Of a stretch of DNA of 64,000 bases, positions 33,141-42,520 are shown in pieces; the first letter of the stretch is position 1, and every line of letters begins with the position of its first letter. The notes under the pieces are model-generated. The model did no database searches. It had not been told where the DNA came from and saw only the letters and a list, made by a program, of their open reading frames with translations. Where the stretch lies: contig NC_085052.1 of the NCBI RefSeq assembly GCF_963662255.1, positions 18,976,351 to 19,040,350 on the forward strand. The letters are read 5' to 3'. This stretch comes from Cinclus cinclus (taxonomy: Eukaryota; Chordata; Aves; Passeriformes; Cinclidae). A program made the position numbers and the translations under genes.

Positions 33141-34456
33141 GTAGAAATCCTTCATAGACTAAGAGATGCTCATATTCTGCAGTAAGAGGGCTCAGACAAA
33201 CACTTCAGAGGGGATATGGACATGGACAGTGGACAGGATACGCTGGAAAATCTTTGCAGTGATGTTAAGTTCCCCTCCTAGTCTGCTACCTCACAAAATG
33301 CCCTGGTGATCTTCATCAGAGCCAAGCTCCAAACAAGTTCTCCCAGTGTGCTGGAATTTTATCACACTTTGGAAGCTTTGGACCTGGTATTGCCTTATTG
33401 TTCTTACTGCTTCAGTAAAGGTGGTTTAAAACACTATCTGGGCAGTTGGTCAATGCTGGTTATTCAGGCTGAGCAAGAGTCCAGAGACAGAACATCTCTG
33501 GACTGCTTTTCTTGGACGGAGTCTGTAGACAAGCTCCCCAACACCCACGTCAGTGAACGGGTCTCTGCAGAGAGGCAGTGGGACAAATAGCAAACCATCT
33601 GCACCTTCAGTCACTAATGGCTGAAATGATGCTAGGAGAATTCAGCAATTGTTTTAGTCTACAGAGATTGATAAACGTTTTCAATTTCAGTCTACTGACA
33701 AAGTGCAGGTTTAGCTTTATCTCTCAGTGGCATCTGGACTATGAGGAGAGCCATAAAAACAGGGCATTTGAATGATCTTGCAAGAACATCTTGCTGGTTC
33801 AGCAGAGCTCCAAGGATTTTTCTCAAGTGACACCATTCCCAGTTGGAGCATATTTACGTTATTGTAGAAAAGACTTCTGCTCCTGATAATTGTCATGGTT
33901 GACTCTGAGGCAAGGTTGCATGAAGCCTTTTAGATAATGCTGAAGTAAGTCTATCATAAACACCAAAGGCAGATTAGATCAAAACTGACTGGTGGTAGTC
34001 ATGGCACAGAACCCTCTGAATTTAGTGTTGCTATTCTCACTGGAGTTTTTTGGTCTGGTGAATCTGTCTGGCACCACTTGTCTTGGCTCTTTGGTAGCTA
34101 AATGGGTAACAGGGAACCTCTTATCACCAGGGGTTTCTGTTTGAGATGTCCATCATTTCCAGTGGTCATCTGTGGGGCATGAAAGAATGTGGTTTCCAGA
34201 TAGGAGAAATGTTCATCCAAAACCTCCAGTTATACTTGTTCACATGTACCCTGACTGGCTCTGTTGGCCTATATGAAGACACTGATTTCCAGGCCCAGTC
34301 TGAACACATTTGGATTTGATTTCCTTCCCTTTTCTTTTCTCAGTGGGTTCTGCCGAACTCCCTCCCCAGTCCCAGATCCAAAAGCATAATGGCTTTATGT
34401 AGCTTGTAAAATTCTATTATCTCTGTATTCAAAACTCAACAACTGGGAAATGGCTG
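33141..34456. other. Unremarkable non-coding sequence
   Basis: No repeat family, exon or strong motif cluster. A GATAATTGTCATGG word near 33884 is the only homeodomain-like item. Confidence 0.48.
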
Positions 34457-34480
34457 TAATAAGCGTGTTATTAAGCGTGT
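34457..34480. repeat. Tandem 12-mer pair
   Basis: TAATAAGCGTGT followed at once by TATTAAGCGTGT: two head-to-tail units differing at one base, each with a CpG-containing AAGCGTGT in AT-rich DNA. Confidence 0.6.
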
Positions 34481-34729
34481 AAATACACTTTAACTTCAGA
34501 CCTCCAAAGGAAGTCTCTTGCTGTCTTCCTCACTTTTTTGCCCTCCATGTTTTCAGCACGTGTTTGGATTTCATGGATATGCCTACTTTCCCCCCTCTTC
34601 CTGACCTGTGTGCTGTCCCATTTGATTGTGTTGAGGACAATGCTCCCCTCTGCTGACCCTGCCATGGAGTCTCCTGGAGAACCCAAGGTCTTCAAGGGAA
34701 GACAGGTTCTTGGTGAGGATGGGGATTTT
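34481..34729. other. Unremarkable non-coding sequence
   Basis: Gap between the tandem 12-mer and the G-rich tract. No feature. Confidence 0.4.
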
Positions 34730-34764
34730 GGGGAAGGAGGGAGGAGGGTGAGGGTGGGGAGGGG
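34730..34764 (+). repeat. G-rich tract with G-quadruplex potential
   Basis: Runs GGGG, GGG, GGG, GGG, GGGG, GGGG with one- to five-base loops on the plus strand; a textbook four-run pattern. About 90 bases left of a candidate conserved block. Confidence 0.55.
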
Positions 34765-34849
34765 ATGAAAACATTAAAAAAAAGAAAGAAGCCAAGTGCA
34801 TTCTTTCTGCAACACTCAGGAAAAAGAATGTTGCACAGGGGATTGGAAA

Positions 34850-35062
34850 GGCGAAATTTTTTCACATCCAAATGGATTGCAATTTCCCTCCATTTAGCAC
34901 CTGAAGGTAATTAGCTCGAAGAGACTGTCGGCTGAGAAACACGTTCATGGAACATTAACTCTCATACATTCTCCAGTTGCAGGGAATTAATAGGAAAGAT
35001 TAAAGTTTAAAGAGAGCAAAATGCCATTACCTCGCAAGCCACCTCTCTCAGCGGCAGTAACT
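34850..35062. promoter_or_regulatory. Strong candidate conserved non-coding element
   Basis: CpG-retaining AT-rich block (near 34917, 34929, 34942, 35034, 35052). TAATTAG at 34918-34924, GGAATTAATAGG near 34983, AAAGATTAAAGTTTAAAG near 34994, and TGGATTGCAATTT near 34873. No repeat and no coding frame. First of three blocks clustered at 34.8-38.0 kb. Confidence 0.53.
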
Positions 35063-35689
35063 AGCCCTCACTAACCTAAAAGCACCATTGGAGTCCCTGG
35101 CTCCTGCTTCAGGCAACGACAGATGAGACAGGCCACACTCTGCCCCGAGATGCTGGTCCGTGGGCTCTGGTGACCTGCCCACAGGCAGCAGTGGCAGCAG
35201 TGGCAGTGGTGGCAGCGGGGCTCGTGGCTCCGGCAAGGATGCGTTTGCCGGCTGCTGTATGAACGCACACGTGCACGTCACCTTGGGGCCAACACACATG
35301 TACAAGCACCCCAGATCTGTGCTCCATGGCTACTGCTGGTGTCTTCTCAGCCAGATGTGAGCTATGAGCACCCCAGGAATGAAGCACCCAGCAGTGGTCC
35401 CTGCACACTCCTACCAATGCCTCAGGTTGGCATGTGGGGCAGTGGGGAGGGATCCCCCATGCACCCCTGGGCAGTCCTGCATAGTCTCCATCTTGCTCCT
35501 GTTCCCTGCTGGCCCACCAGCACCCGTGCAGGGATGGTGGCAGCCTCCTGGACTCATGCAAAGTCCAAACTGCAATGCTGCAACACCAAAATGCCTCACA
35601 GCTGAACTGTTTCTGTGAATGGTACCAAACCTTTCCTGATGAAGGATTGTGCCTTCTCAGATGCAAGACAAAAGGAAGGCATTAAAAGA
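35063..35689. other. GC-leaning non-coding stretch
   Basis: Contains an imperfect trinucleotide array (next entry). Minus-strand frame of 185 codons (35109-35666) has Cys/His-rich low-complexity stretches from that array and no family match, so it is left uncalled. Confidence 0.42.
35183..35220. repeat. GGCAGCAGT-type imperfect trinucleotide array
   Basis: About four units of GGCAGCAGT, GGCAGTGGT and GGCAGCGGG. Confidence 0.65.
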
Positions 35690-35787
35690 TGGGGGCCCTG
35701 TTTTGGGGTTTTGAGGGTAAAGTTTATATAAGCTTCTGCACTTTAAAGATTTCTATGTTGCTTTAGCATTTCAGGGAGAGAGCATGG

Positions 35788-35818
<31 letters not shown>

Positions 35819-36300
35819 AGAGAGGGAGAGAGAGCGAGAGCGAGATGAAATTGAGACATGGAAGAATTTATTGCCCAGAAAATTCCATTCTGCTATCTGA
35901 TTCGAAAAGTCCAGTCCCCCCAGCTTCGGAAAATCTATTTTCCACATTTTAATACCCTGCAGAACAGTCCTCATAACTCATCCGAGTGTGTTAAGCACAG
36001 TTTTATTAGATCTGAAACAAATTTTGGTGGGGAGATACTATAGGTCATTAACCATGGAGTAATTTTATCCTTGTTTCCCTAATGATGCCATAATGGCGAG
36101 CGAATTTCTTAACTAAAGACCAAAGAACATTTTGAAGGTCAGTTTCATCTGTGAGCTCCTTCAAGCGCTTCTCGGAGAAGATTGGAAAACTCGCCGATTT
36201 TTTGAAGAGTCATTAATAATGTGAAAGCTGAAAGAGCTCTCTCCCATTTGCGTTCCTGCTTTTTACCTTTTAATTTTATATCGCTTTAGTCCCTTTCTTT
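35690..36300. promoter_or_regulatory. Long candidate conserved non-coding element interrupted by a microsatellite
   Basis: Two homeodomain- and CpG-retaining stretches flank a GA repeat. Left: GTTTATATAAGC and ACTTTAAAGATTTC. Right: TATTTTCC words including a perfect inverted repeat GGAAAA at 35928-35933 with TTTTCC at 35938-35943, GTCATTAACCATGG near 36033, CTAATGATGCCATAATGG near 36079, CCTTCAAGCGCTTCTCGG, and GTCATTAATAATGTG near 36211. Retained CpGs at about 36097, 36101, 36166, 36173, 36192, 36195, 36251 and 36282 stand out against the AT-rich background. The longest of the blocks. Inferred regulatory; not aligned. Confidence 0.52.
35775..35844. repeat. (GA)n microsatellite inside the candidate element
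   Basis: Imperfect GA repeat, 26 pure bases at 35788-35813, with GAGCGAGAGCGAGA at the right end. Confidence 0.9.
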
Positions 36301-37744
36301 TTCTCCCACACTCTCTCTCTTTTTAACTCTGTTCTGGAGTGGCCCCTCATGCAGCTGAAAAATGAAATGGGCCATTCCTGAGGGCATCCTGAGCTGAGCC
36401 GAGGCAGGGCAAAGATCCAGGAGGGGGAAAGGGCAGCCCTGGCACTGGGTGTCCACCACTGCAGCCCAGCATCTGCTGCCATAAATGTTCCCCAGCAGCC
36501 CTGGGTGCCTGGCTGAGGGTCATCCTGCTCCGCCCTGCTCATGTAAATCAGGAGAGGGGTTGTTTCAGCCTACAGTACTGCATCCCTGCTAAAGGAGGGA
36601 GAGGGACAAGGCTGTCCCCTCCCTGCCTCTCAGGGCATGTGTGCTTTTATTCTGTCAGAGCAAGCTCACATCTGGACTGCTGAGGGTTGTGATGGCAGAG
36701 TGACCTCTGCACTGAGAATAAGTGTGCCTGGAGGTGCACATGCTTGTGTGCTCATGCACTGGGGACCATGACACATTGCAGGGGGTTGTGCAGTACTGAT
36801 AGATCTTTTTTTTTTTAATGGATATATATACAAACCTGAGTGTGAATTGCCATCATGGACATATAGATACATTGCAAATGGATGAAATTGTTAAAAAAAA
36901 TAAAATAACCATAAGCTGTATAAGGATTATGTGTAGCCTGTCTACACATGTGTTCTTGGACTTCAGGTGCATGGGGGGAGCACGTGGAGTAGGAAGTAGG
37001 ATGTGTGATATTCAGTTTTTGTGTATTGCTGTGCTAAAGATTAGAATCTATATGTATGTTTCATACATATTTAGGGGAACACATAGGGGCTCTGATAGTA
37101 TGTTGATTTATAACCCTCTGTCTGTGTGTGTAGTGAAGAGGTAACAGGCTCACACTGTGTTTGTGTCAGGGGTGTGTGGTGGGGTTTCTGGCTGTACCAC
37201 AGGCATCAGTGGGCACAGAAAATCTTTTGGCATGTGTGTGGTGCACTGGAGGTTTGGCTCTGAGCGTGAGTGTGTGCATGTGTGGGTAGGTGTGCACAGG
37301 GGGTGCATGCCCCAGAGAAGGGTTTGTCTGTGCCTTCATTAGAGAGCCCCTGGCAGTGAGCAGGCCTCTGTGTTTATGTGTTTTCCTCTCCCTGGGTGTG
37401 TACGCTTCAGGCGCCTGCATGTGTTGTATTTGCAGATGATATGGGCTACATCCTCAGCTGATGTAAAGCAGCACCAGAGACTGTGAAGCAATTTACACCC
37501 ACTGCTACTCCAGCACAGCCTTAGGCTAGAGGCAGTGGGTCCAGGGGGTGTGGGCTGAAATGCTTTTCCATACCATGGGAATGGATGACTTCCAACCTGA
37601 AACAAGACCTTCTCTCATCCCCCTCCACCCCCTGTACCCCAGCCTATCACTCACATTTGAGGCAAGAACTATGGGGGGATGTGTGTGTGTCTATTTGGGG
37701 AGGGAGCACTCCGAGGGGAGGGGGGCAGTGTGGTGACACACTCT
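36301..37744. other. Non-coding stretch with GT-rich part
   Basis: 36301-36330 is pyrimidine-rich. 37100-37300 and 37380-37430 are loosely GT-rich (GTGTGTG words without a long pure run), with a pure GT run at about 37678-37691. T10 run near 36807-36818. No gene or repeat family recognised. Confidence 0.45.
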
Positions 37745-38010
37745 GCTCCCAGATGTGATACCAGCGATAATTTCAATTTTATGCCTTTGTTATGGCTTTA
37801 ATCACTTTCTTTATGCGTTTTGTTCCAGCGATCAGGGAGAGACACCTGATAGGCAAAAAGGATATCAGGGGAACAATTTTTATTTGGAATGTGGTGAGAA
37901 GTCTAATTAGAATTTGAATTCTGCTGAGCCTTGAAATGGTCGGTACTTTATCCTGATCGCCTTAGATATTGTTTCGAGTCAATCATCTGTCATAGTGCGG
38001 CACGCTGGAG
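37745..38010. promoter_or_regulatory. Strong candidate conserved element with CTAATTAG and MEIS-PBX sites
   Basis: CpG-retaining AT-rich block (near 37764, 37815, 37829, 37940, 37958, 37975, 37998, 38001). CTAATTAG at 37903-37910 is the same palindrome as in the CpG island. AGAATT-TG-AATTCT at 37909-37922 is an overlapping inverted repeat. GTCAATCATCTGTCA at 37978-37992 is, on the other strand, TGACAGATGATTGAC, a MEIS (TGACAG) plus PBX (TGATTGAC) arrangement. No repeat, no open frame. One of the best enhancer candidates in the window. Confidence 0.57.
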
Positions 38011-38725
38011 AGAAAGGCTCTCCATCCAGCCTGGTCTCTCTGTCGGGCTGGGGGCTGCTGGTGGGGAAAGGAAGGGTGACAAGAGGCAGGGCAGTGGACT
38101 TTTCTCTGCCAGATAGGCTCCCCAGGAGTGAGCACAAAGGGAGACAACCCTTGGCACAGAGGTTTAGCTTGCTGTGTACTCCTAGCCCTGCTGTAGGGTG
38201 CTGTCTGCTGGCCACTCTCTCATCATTGCAGGGCTGTCCCCTTCAAACAGGGGATGAGGAGGACTATGGGTCAACATAAATGTCCCCCCAGCTGCTGCCT
38301 GGGAGAGAAGCACCTTCTCAGAGCTAGTGAGCTCCACATGACTTAAGGACTTTGCCGCTATCTTTGCTGTTCCAACTAAACACTCTGGAAGGTCAGTTCT
38401 CACAGACAGACAGCTAGGCTAGGATGGATGTATGGACAAGTATGGGTGGGAACGGCCATTCAGATGGATTTGTATGGGACAGAGGCAGAGGTGGTGAACC
38501 AGTGACACATAGGGTTGGTTGTGGTACTTCAGAAAGGTGGGAGTGAAGATGGACATGCCTCATCAGACTAAGGGCAGTAAGCACGCTCATGAAGGGGTTT
38601 TTTAGACTCAGGTAGATCTTATTTCATTGGTGCTACCACAACACAAGAAAAAGAGGGAACCTGAAAAGACACACAGCAACTTTTCCAATCCCTCTGGCTT
38701 TAAACCATTTTCTTAATAGTTAAAA
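38011..38725. other. Unremarkable non-coding sequence
   Basis: Ordinary GC-leaning DNA with chance open frames on both strands near 38.0-38.3 kb. Confidence 0.45.
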
Positions 38726-38766
38726 AACAACAACAACAACAAAAACCAAACAAAAAACACACACAT
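38726..38766. repeat. (AAC)n and A-rich simple repeat
   Basis: AAC units followed by an A/C-rich stretch ending in a short CA run. Confidence 0.75.
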
Positions 38767-39699
38767 CCCATCAAACCCATTATGAGTCCTAGCATTTCAA
38801 AGCTAGAAGCCGCTCCAAAACTTACCAGAACATGTCCAGTAATCCTCCTTGCCCCTGTCTGCAGTGCCTCCCCTTGGTGAGACCACAGGTTTCAGTCCTG
38901 ATCAAACAGCTGCAGTACCGAGTTTGAGATGAACTGCACAATGGTGTGATACCTGCTGCTGAGGAAAAGGAGGCACACAGGTAGGATTGCAGCATGATCT
39001 ATGTGCCAGGAGAGATGAACTGAGGAGAATCGTGAACAATAGAATAATTCCAAGATTCCTAAACTTATGGAAATTGATGGTAAGGTCTTTATTGTGTGTC
39101 ATTCCTACACTTTGAGATGGTGCCTCATTCTGAATGCAACACAAATGTCTCTAACATGAAAAATACAGATTGGTTTGCTGTTGAAGAAAAGATAGTTGAA
39201 TGCTTTACCTTCTTGAGAAAAGCAGAAAATGACCTGGGACTGGGGGCTAATTAACAGAGTTGCAGGCATCTGCAAAAATTTGCAGATAGGAAAGCCATTT
39301 GAGTAGTTCTTTCTCAAGTGTCAGCATTAGGTTTCAGAACTGACATACTGAGATGGGTGTAGGCAGCTTGTGTCCTTCTCAGCTACAGTCCAGGCTGTCT
39401 GCAGACTCAGGCAGACTTCACTGTATGTTTTTATGTTCAATTCCCTCTTTAACAACTCAGCAGGGCAATACTTTTTGTTTCTTCCCTCCACTCTTTTTTT
39501 TTTTTTTAACACTGAGTGGGTAGTGTCAAAGCATAGTTCTAAGGACTCATCTCATCTACAAATCCTTTGATAGTCATGTTAACAACCTTGGAATGTCTGG
39601 CGCAAAATTCAGTCTTTCATTTATGCCTCAAAAATGCAGCTAGGATTGCAAAGAGAGCAGCAGACATTAAATATACTTGCATATTTGTAATTAGAATAT
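38767..39699. other. Unremarkable non-coding sequence
   Basis: T14 at 39494-39507. Otherwise no feature recognised. Confidence 0.45.
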
Positions 39700-39792
39700 G
39701 GTTTAGAGTGGACTTGGCAGTGTTAGGTTTAACATTGGACTCAATGTTCTTAAAGGTATTTCCCACCTATATGGTTCCATGATTCTGTGATG
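39700..39792 (+). mobile_element. CR1 LINE 3' end fragment
   Basis: GGACTTGGCAGTGTTAGGTT, then ATTGGACTCAATGTTCTTAA, AGGTATTTCCCACCTA and finally ATTCTGTGAT. This follows the avian CR1 3' end (GGACTTGGCAGTGCTGGGTT, GTTGGACTCGATGATCTTAA, AGGTCTTTTCCAACCTA, ATTCTGTGAT) and ends in the CR1-type short terminal repeat rather than a poly(A) tail. 5'-truncated, no coding part retained. Diverged copy. Confidence 0.82.
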
Positions 39793-41034
39793 TGCTGTCA
39801 TTCCAAGTATATTCAGTTTTGGATCCTAAAGATGCAATTCTGGTGAACCAGGAATGTACTAAGTAAAAATCCCATGCTACCACACAAGCTGTACAGTCCA
39901 GCCATTAAACCAACATATTCATGTGAGGGAGAAGAGTACTGAGCCCCCAAGTCTCTTTGCTCTGATTATGTTTGGTCCCAGGTGTGGACTGTAACATGGC
40001 AGGAGAAGTGCCACCAATCCAGACTGCACTGGGAGGATGGGCCTTGTCATGGGGCTAGTTTGACTTCAGGACCTTGCTGATGTAGCAGACTGCCACTCTG
40101 GCATCTTCTCTGCCTGGATCAGCAAGACATGACAGCAATAAGTCCCTCATTTTGCCCAGTTTATGGTTTTTATCTCAGATCAGGAGGATGTGAACACAAA
40201 GTGCTGAAGCCCACCTTCCATTGCTCTGGCTCCAAAATATATATGTACCACTACTTGCCTCCCTCCTAGGGTTGTGGATATTTCTGTGTATTGTGAAATA
40301 ACAGCTGAACTGTGTTCTTTGCCTTTAGCTTTCAAGGTTAAGGAGAATGAAGAAGGAAACAATAATATTTTGTATTCTGATGGACCTACCTAAAACAAAA
40401 GGATGCCCCCCAAATCCTTGTGAACACTGTACTACAGATTTGTGCTGGATCTTCCTTATCTTCACTGGAGCCTAGGGTAATCCCTAGCTGTAGTGCACAG
40501 CTCTTTTGACTCAGGGGAGGTCTGGAGGGAAGACTGGGTTGGAGGACAACTTGCAAGGACCTGGATTTTTGTGCCATTCCGGAAGGCAGAGCTCTAAGTC
40601 TTGATTATCATTGAACTCTGGTTTCATGGAGTAATGTTTACTGTGCCAAATGGATCTTTATGCATCATATGCTTTGTTCATGCTCAAATGTCAACTGATG
40701 GATATTCAGGAGTTCTTGTGGCCTGGTTTCTGAAGCCTGCTTTGCAGCCCACACAGCAACACAGGAAAGGGCCAGGAACTGAAACCAGTGAAGATTGGGT
40801 AGGGAGAGCTGCTGTAGCCAACACAGGATGGGAAAGGGTTCAGATGTGCTGAAGGATTGGAAGAAAATCCAAAAAACAGTTCTCACTAATTTAAATCTCA
40901 GTTGACTCTGATTGTTCCTATGTTGTGATACTCTGAATGACTACTTTCTTTTTCTTCCCAGGTATTGGGTATAGAACGGTTTAGATGAAGAATACCAAAC
41001 AGCTCAGCCCATATTATCACTACTGTTATCACTA
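39793..41034. other. Unremarkable non-coding sequence
   Basis: No repeat family, exon or motif cluster recognised. Confidence 0.48.
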
Positions 41035-41041
41035 CGATTAC

Positions 41042-41089
<48 letters not shown>

Positions 41090-41180
41090 TTGCCTCCTAG
41101 CACCACTCAGAACAAAGACCTCTATTGTGCTGAGCACTGTACAAATGCACTGGGAGAAAATAAACAAATGCATGTTGACT
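41035..41180 (+). repeat. (ATT)n microsatellite joined to an ancient interspersed repeat
   Basis: Pure TTA/ATT run at 41042-41085 (44 bases). It continues into TTTGCCTCCTAGCACC, then CTCTATTGTGCTGAGCACTG and TACAAATGCA. The second part resembles an old repeat frequent in turtles and crocodilians containing GCGCCTAGAGGCCC and ATTGTGCTAGGCGCTGTACA, which also carries an ATT-rich 5' side (memory, unverified). A chance frame through it encodes a poly-tyrosine run. Confidence 0.6.
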
Positions 41181-42244
41181 TGCTTGAGTTTCCATACTGT
41201 GACAATGTCAGAGCCAGGAATATAAACTAAACCTCCAAGTTACTCTTGCTAAGCCAGGGATGGCCATTGTGTGCCTTCAAGCACTTTGAGCAGGACTTCT
41301 GAGTCATGATTATACCATGCAGCTGTCTGTGAGCCTGTGTTTGCACAGGACTTGTGGCTGGTGCCACACCACCAGAATTGCTAATAATAAGGCCAGTGGG
41401 AATAGATTTAAGTGTATCTTCTTGGGCTCCTGCTGCAATTTCAGTCCAGCTCCAGTTGGGGCATCCCTGTGAAATGCTTCCAGAGTTCCCGTCCTCTCAG
41501 GTTTTGGCTGGATTTTGATGTACTTTTTGCTGGCTCAGGAAGGTTGGATAATCCTGCAAAGTCTGCCCACACTAGCTGGAGCCAGGAGATTTGTTTTTGA
41601 CTATTTATCTGACCTTTTCACTGTTTCCTTCCCTGTTTGCTTGTGTCTTTAGACTTATTCAAGGGAAGTGCTGATTTTTTTCCCCCCCTCACTGTTCCTG
41701 AACACTCAAATCCATGCACAGTCCCCCAGAGCTTCCCAGCTCTGGCTGAAGTAAATTCTGGCAAAATGGCCTTAGCCTTTCCAGAAGGCAAGGCTGAGAC
41801 AGAGAGTTGTATCCAGCTCCCTGCAAAGGCAGAGCATGAAGTTGGTTATTTCCCAGGACCAGCCTCAGCCTCACCAACCCAGATAAGGGGACCTGATTTC
41901 TGGGTTCAAGCAAGAGAGCTCAAAAGAGTTTATTGGAGAAGGTCTTTCTGGAAGAGATGAAAAGATAAGAGCACCGTACCCTTTGTGGGTGCTTTGGGGT
42001 CTATTGTATGAGCCCACAGCCCAGTGAAGTGCCTGCTCTGGGGACTCAGAGAGTGCTGCATAGCTCCCTTCCCCACCAGCAGCAGCCCTGTGTCTATGGC
42101 TCAGCTCTGTCCTCTCTTCCAATATGCAGACATCCCTGGAGCTCTGAAGTCTTTTCCCTAATCAGCCCGTTTCCCCTGGCATGGTCCTGGGACAATGTGG
42201 TGCTTGCAGGCTCCAGGGTGTCTCTATCATTAGCTGTCAGGTGA
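41181..42244. other. Unremarkable non-coding sequence
   Basis: Pyrimidine-rich patch at about 41676-41690. Chance open frames on both strands at 41.4-42.2 kb. Confidence 0.45.
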
Positions 42245-42520
42245 AGCCCTCCCTAAGCACTCCAGCAAGCCCTTCTTTATTTACTTTTAAAATTCCCCTG
42301 AGCCTACGAAGGTCATTTGAACAAATTGGAGCTGACAGACATTAACTTGGAAAAAAGCCCATTGCACCATGATAAACTCTGTTTAAAGAGAAGCAAAAGT
42401 GCCAGGCAAGGGAGGAACAAATGATGAGAGATTTGTCACTGTTACTGTAAGTTTAGGAGTTGAGAATGTCAGCTCTGGCCTCACCTTCTCCCATTATGCA
42501 TTATTACACATTCCACCTCT
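42245..42520. promoter_or_regulatory. Candidate conserved non-coding element
   Basis: AT-leaning, repeat-free. AAGGTCA at 42309-42315 is a nuclear-receptor half-site, followed by GAACAAATT (SOX-like). Further: ACATTAACTTGG near 42339, ATGATAAACTCTGTTTAAAG near 42368, and TTATGCATTATTACAC near 42494. Only one retained CpG (about 42307), so support is motif texture. Confidence 0.38.

Noticed and set aside
35109..35666. 185-codon minus-strand frame and a Gly/Ser-rich plus-strand frame
   Set aside because: Both are products of the GGCAGCAGT-type trinucleotide array.
40985..41230. Frame encoding a poly-tyrosine run
   Set aside because: It is the translation of the ATT microsatellite.
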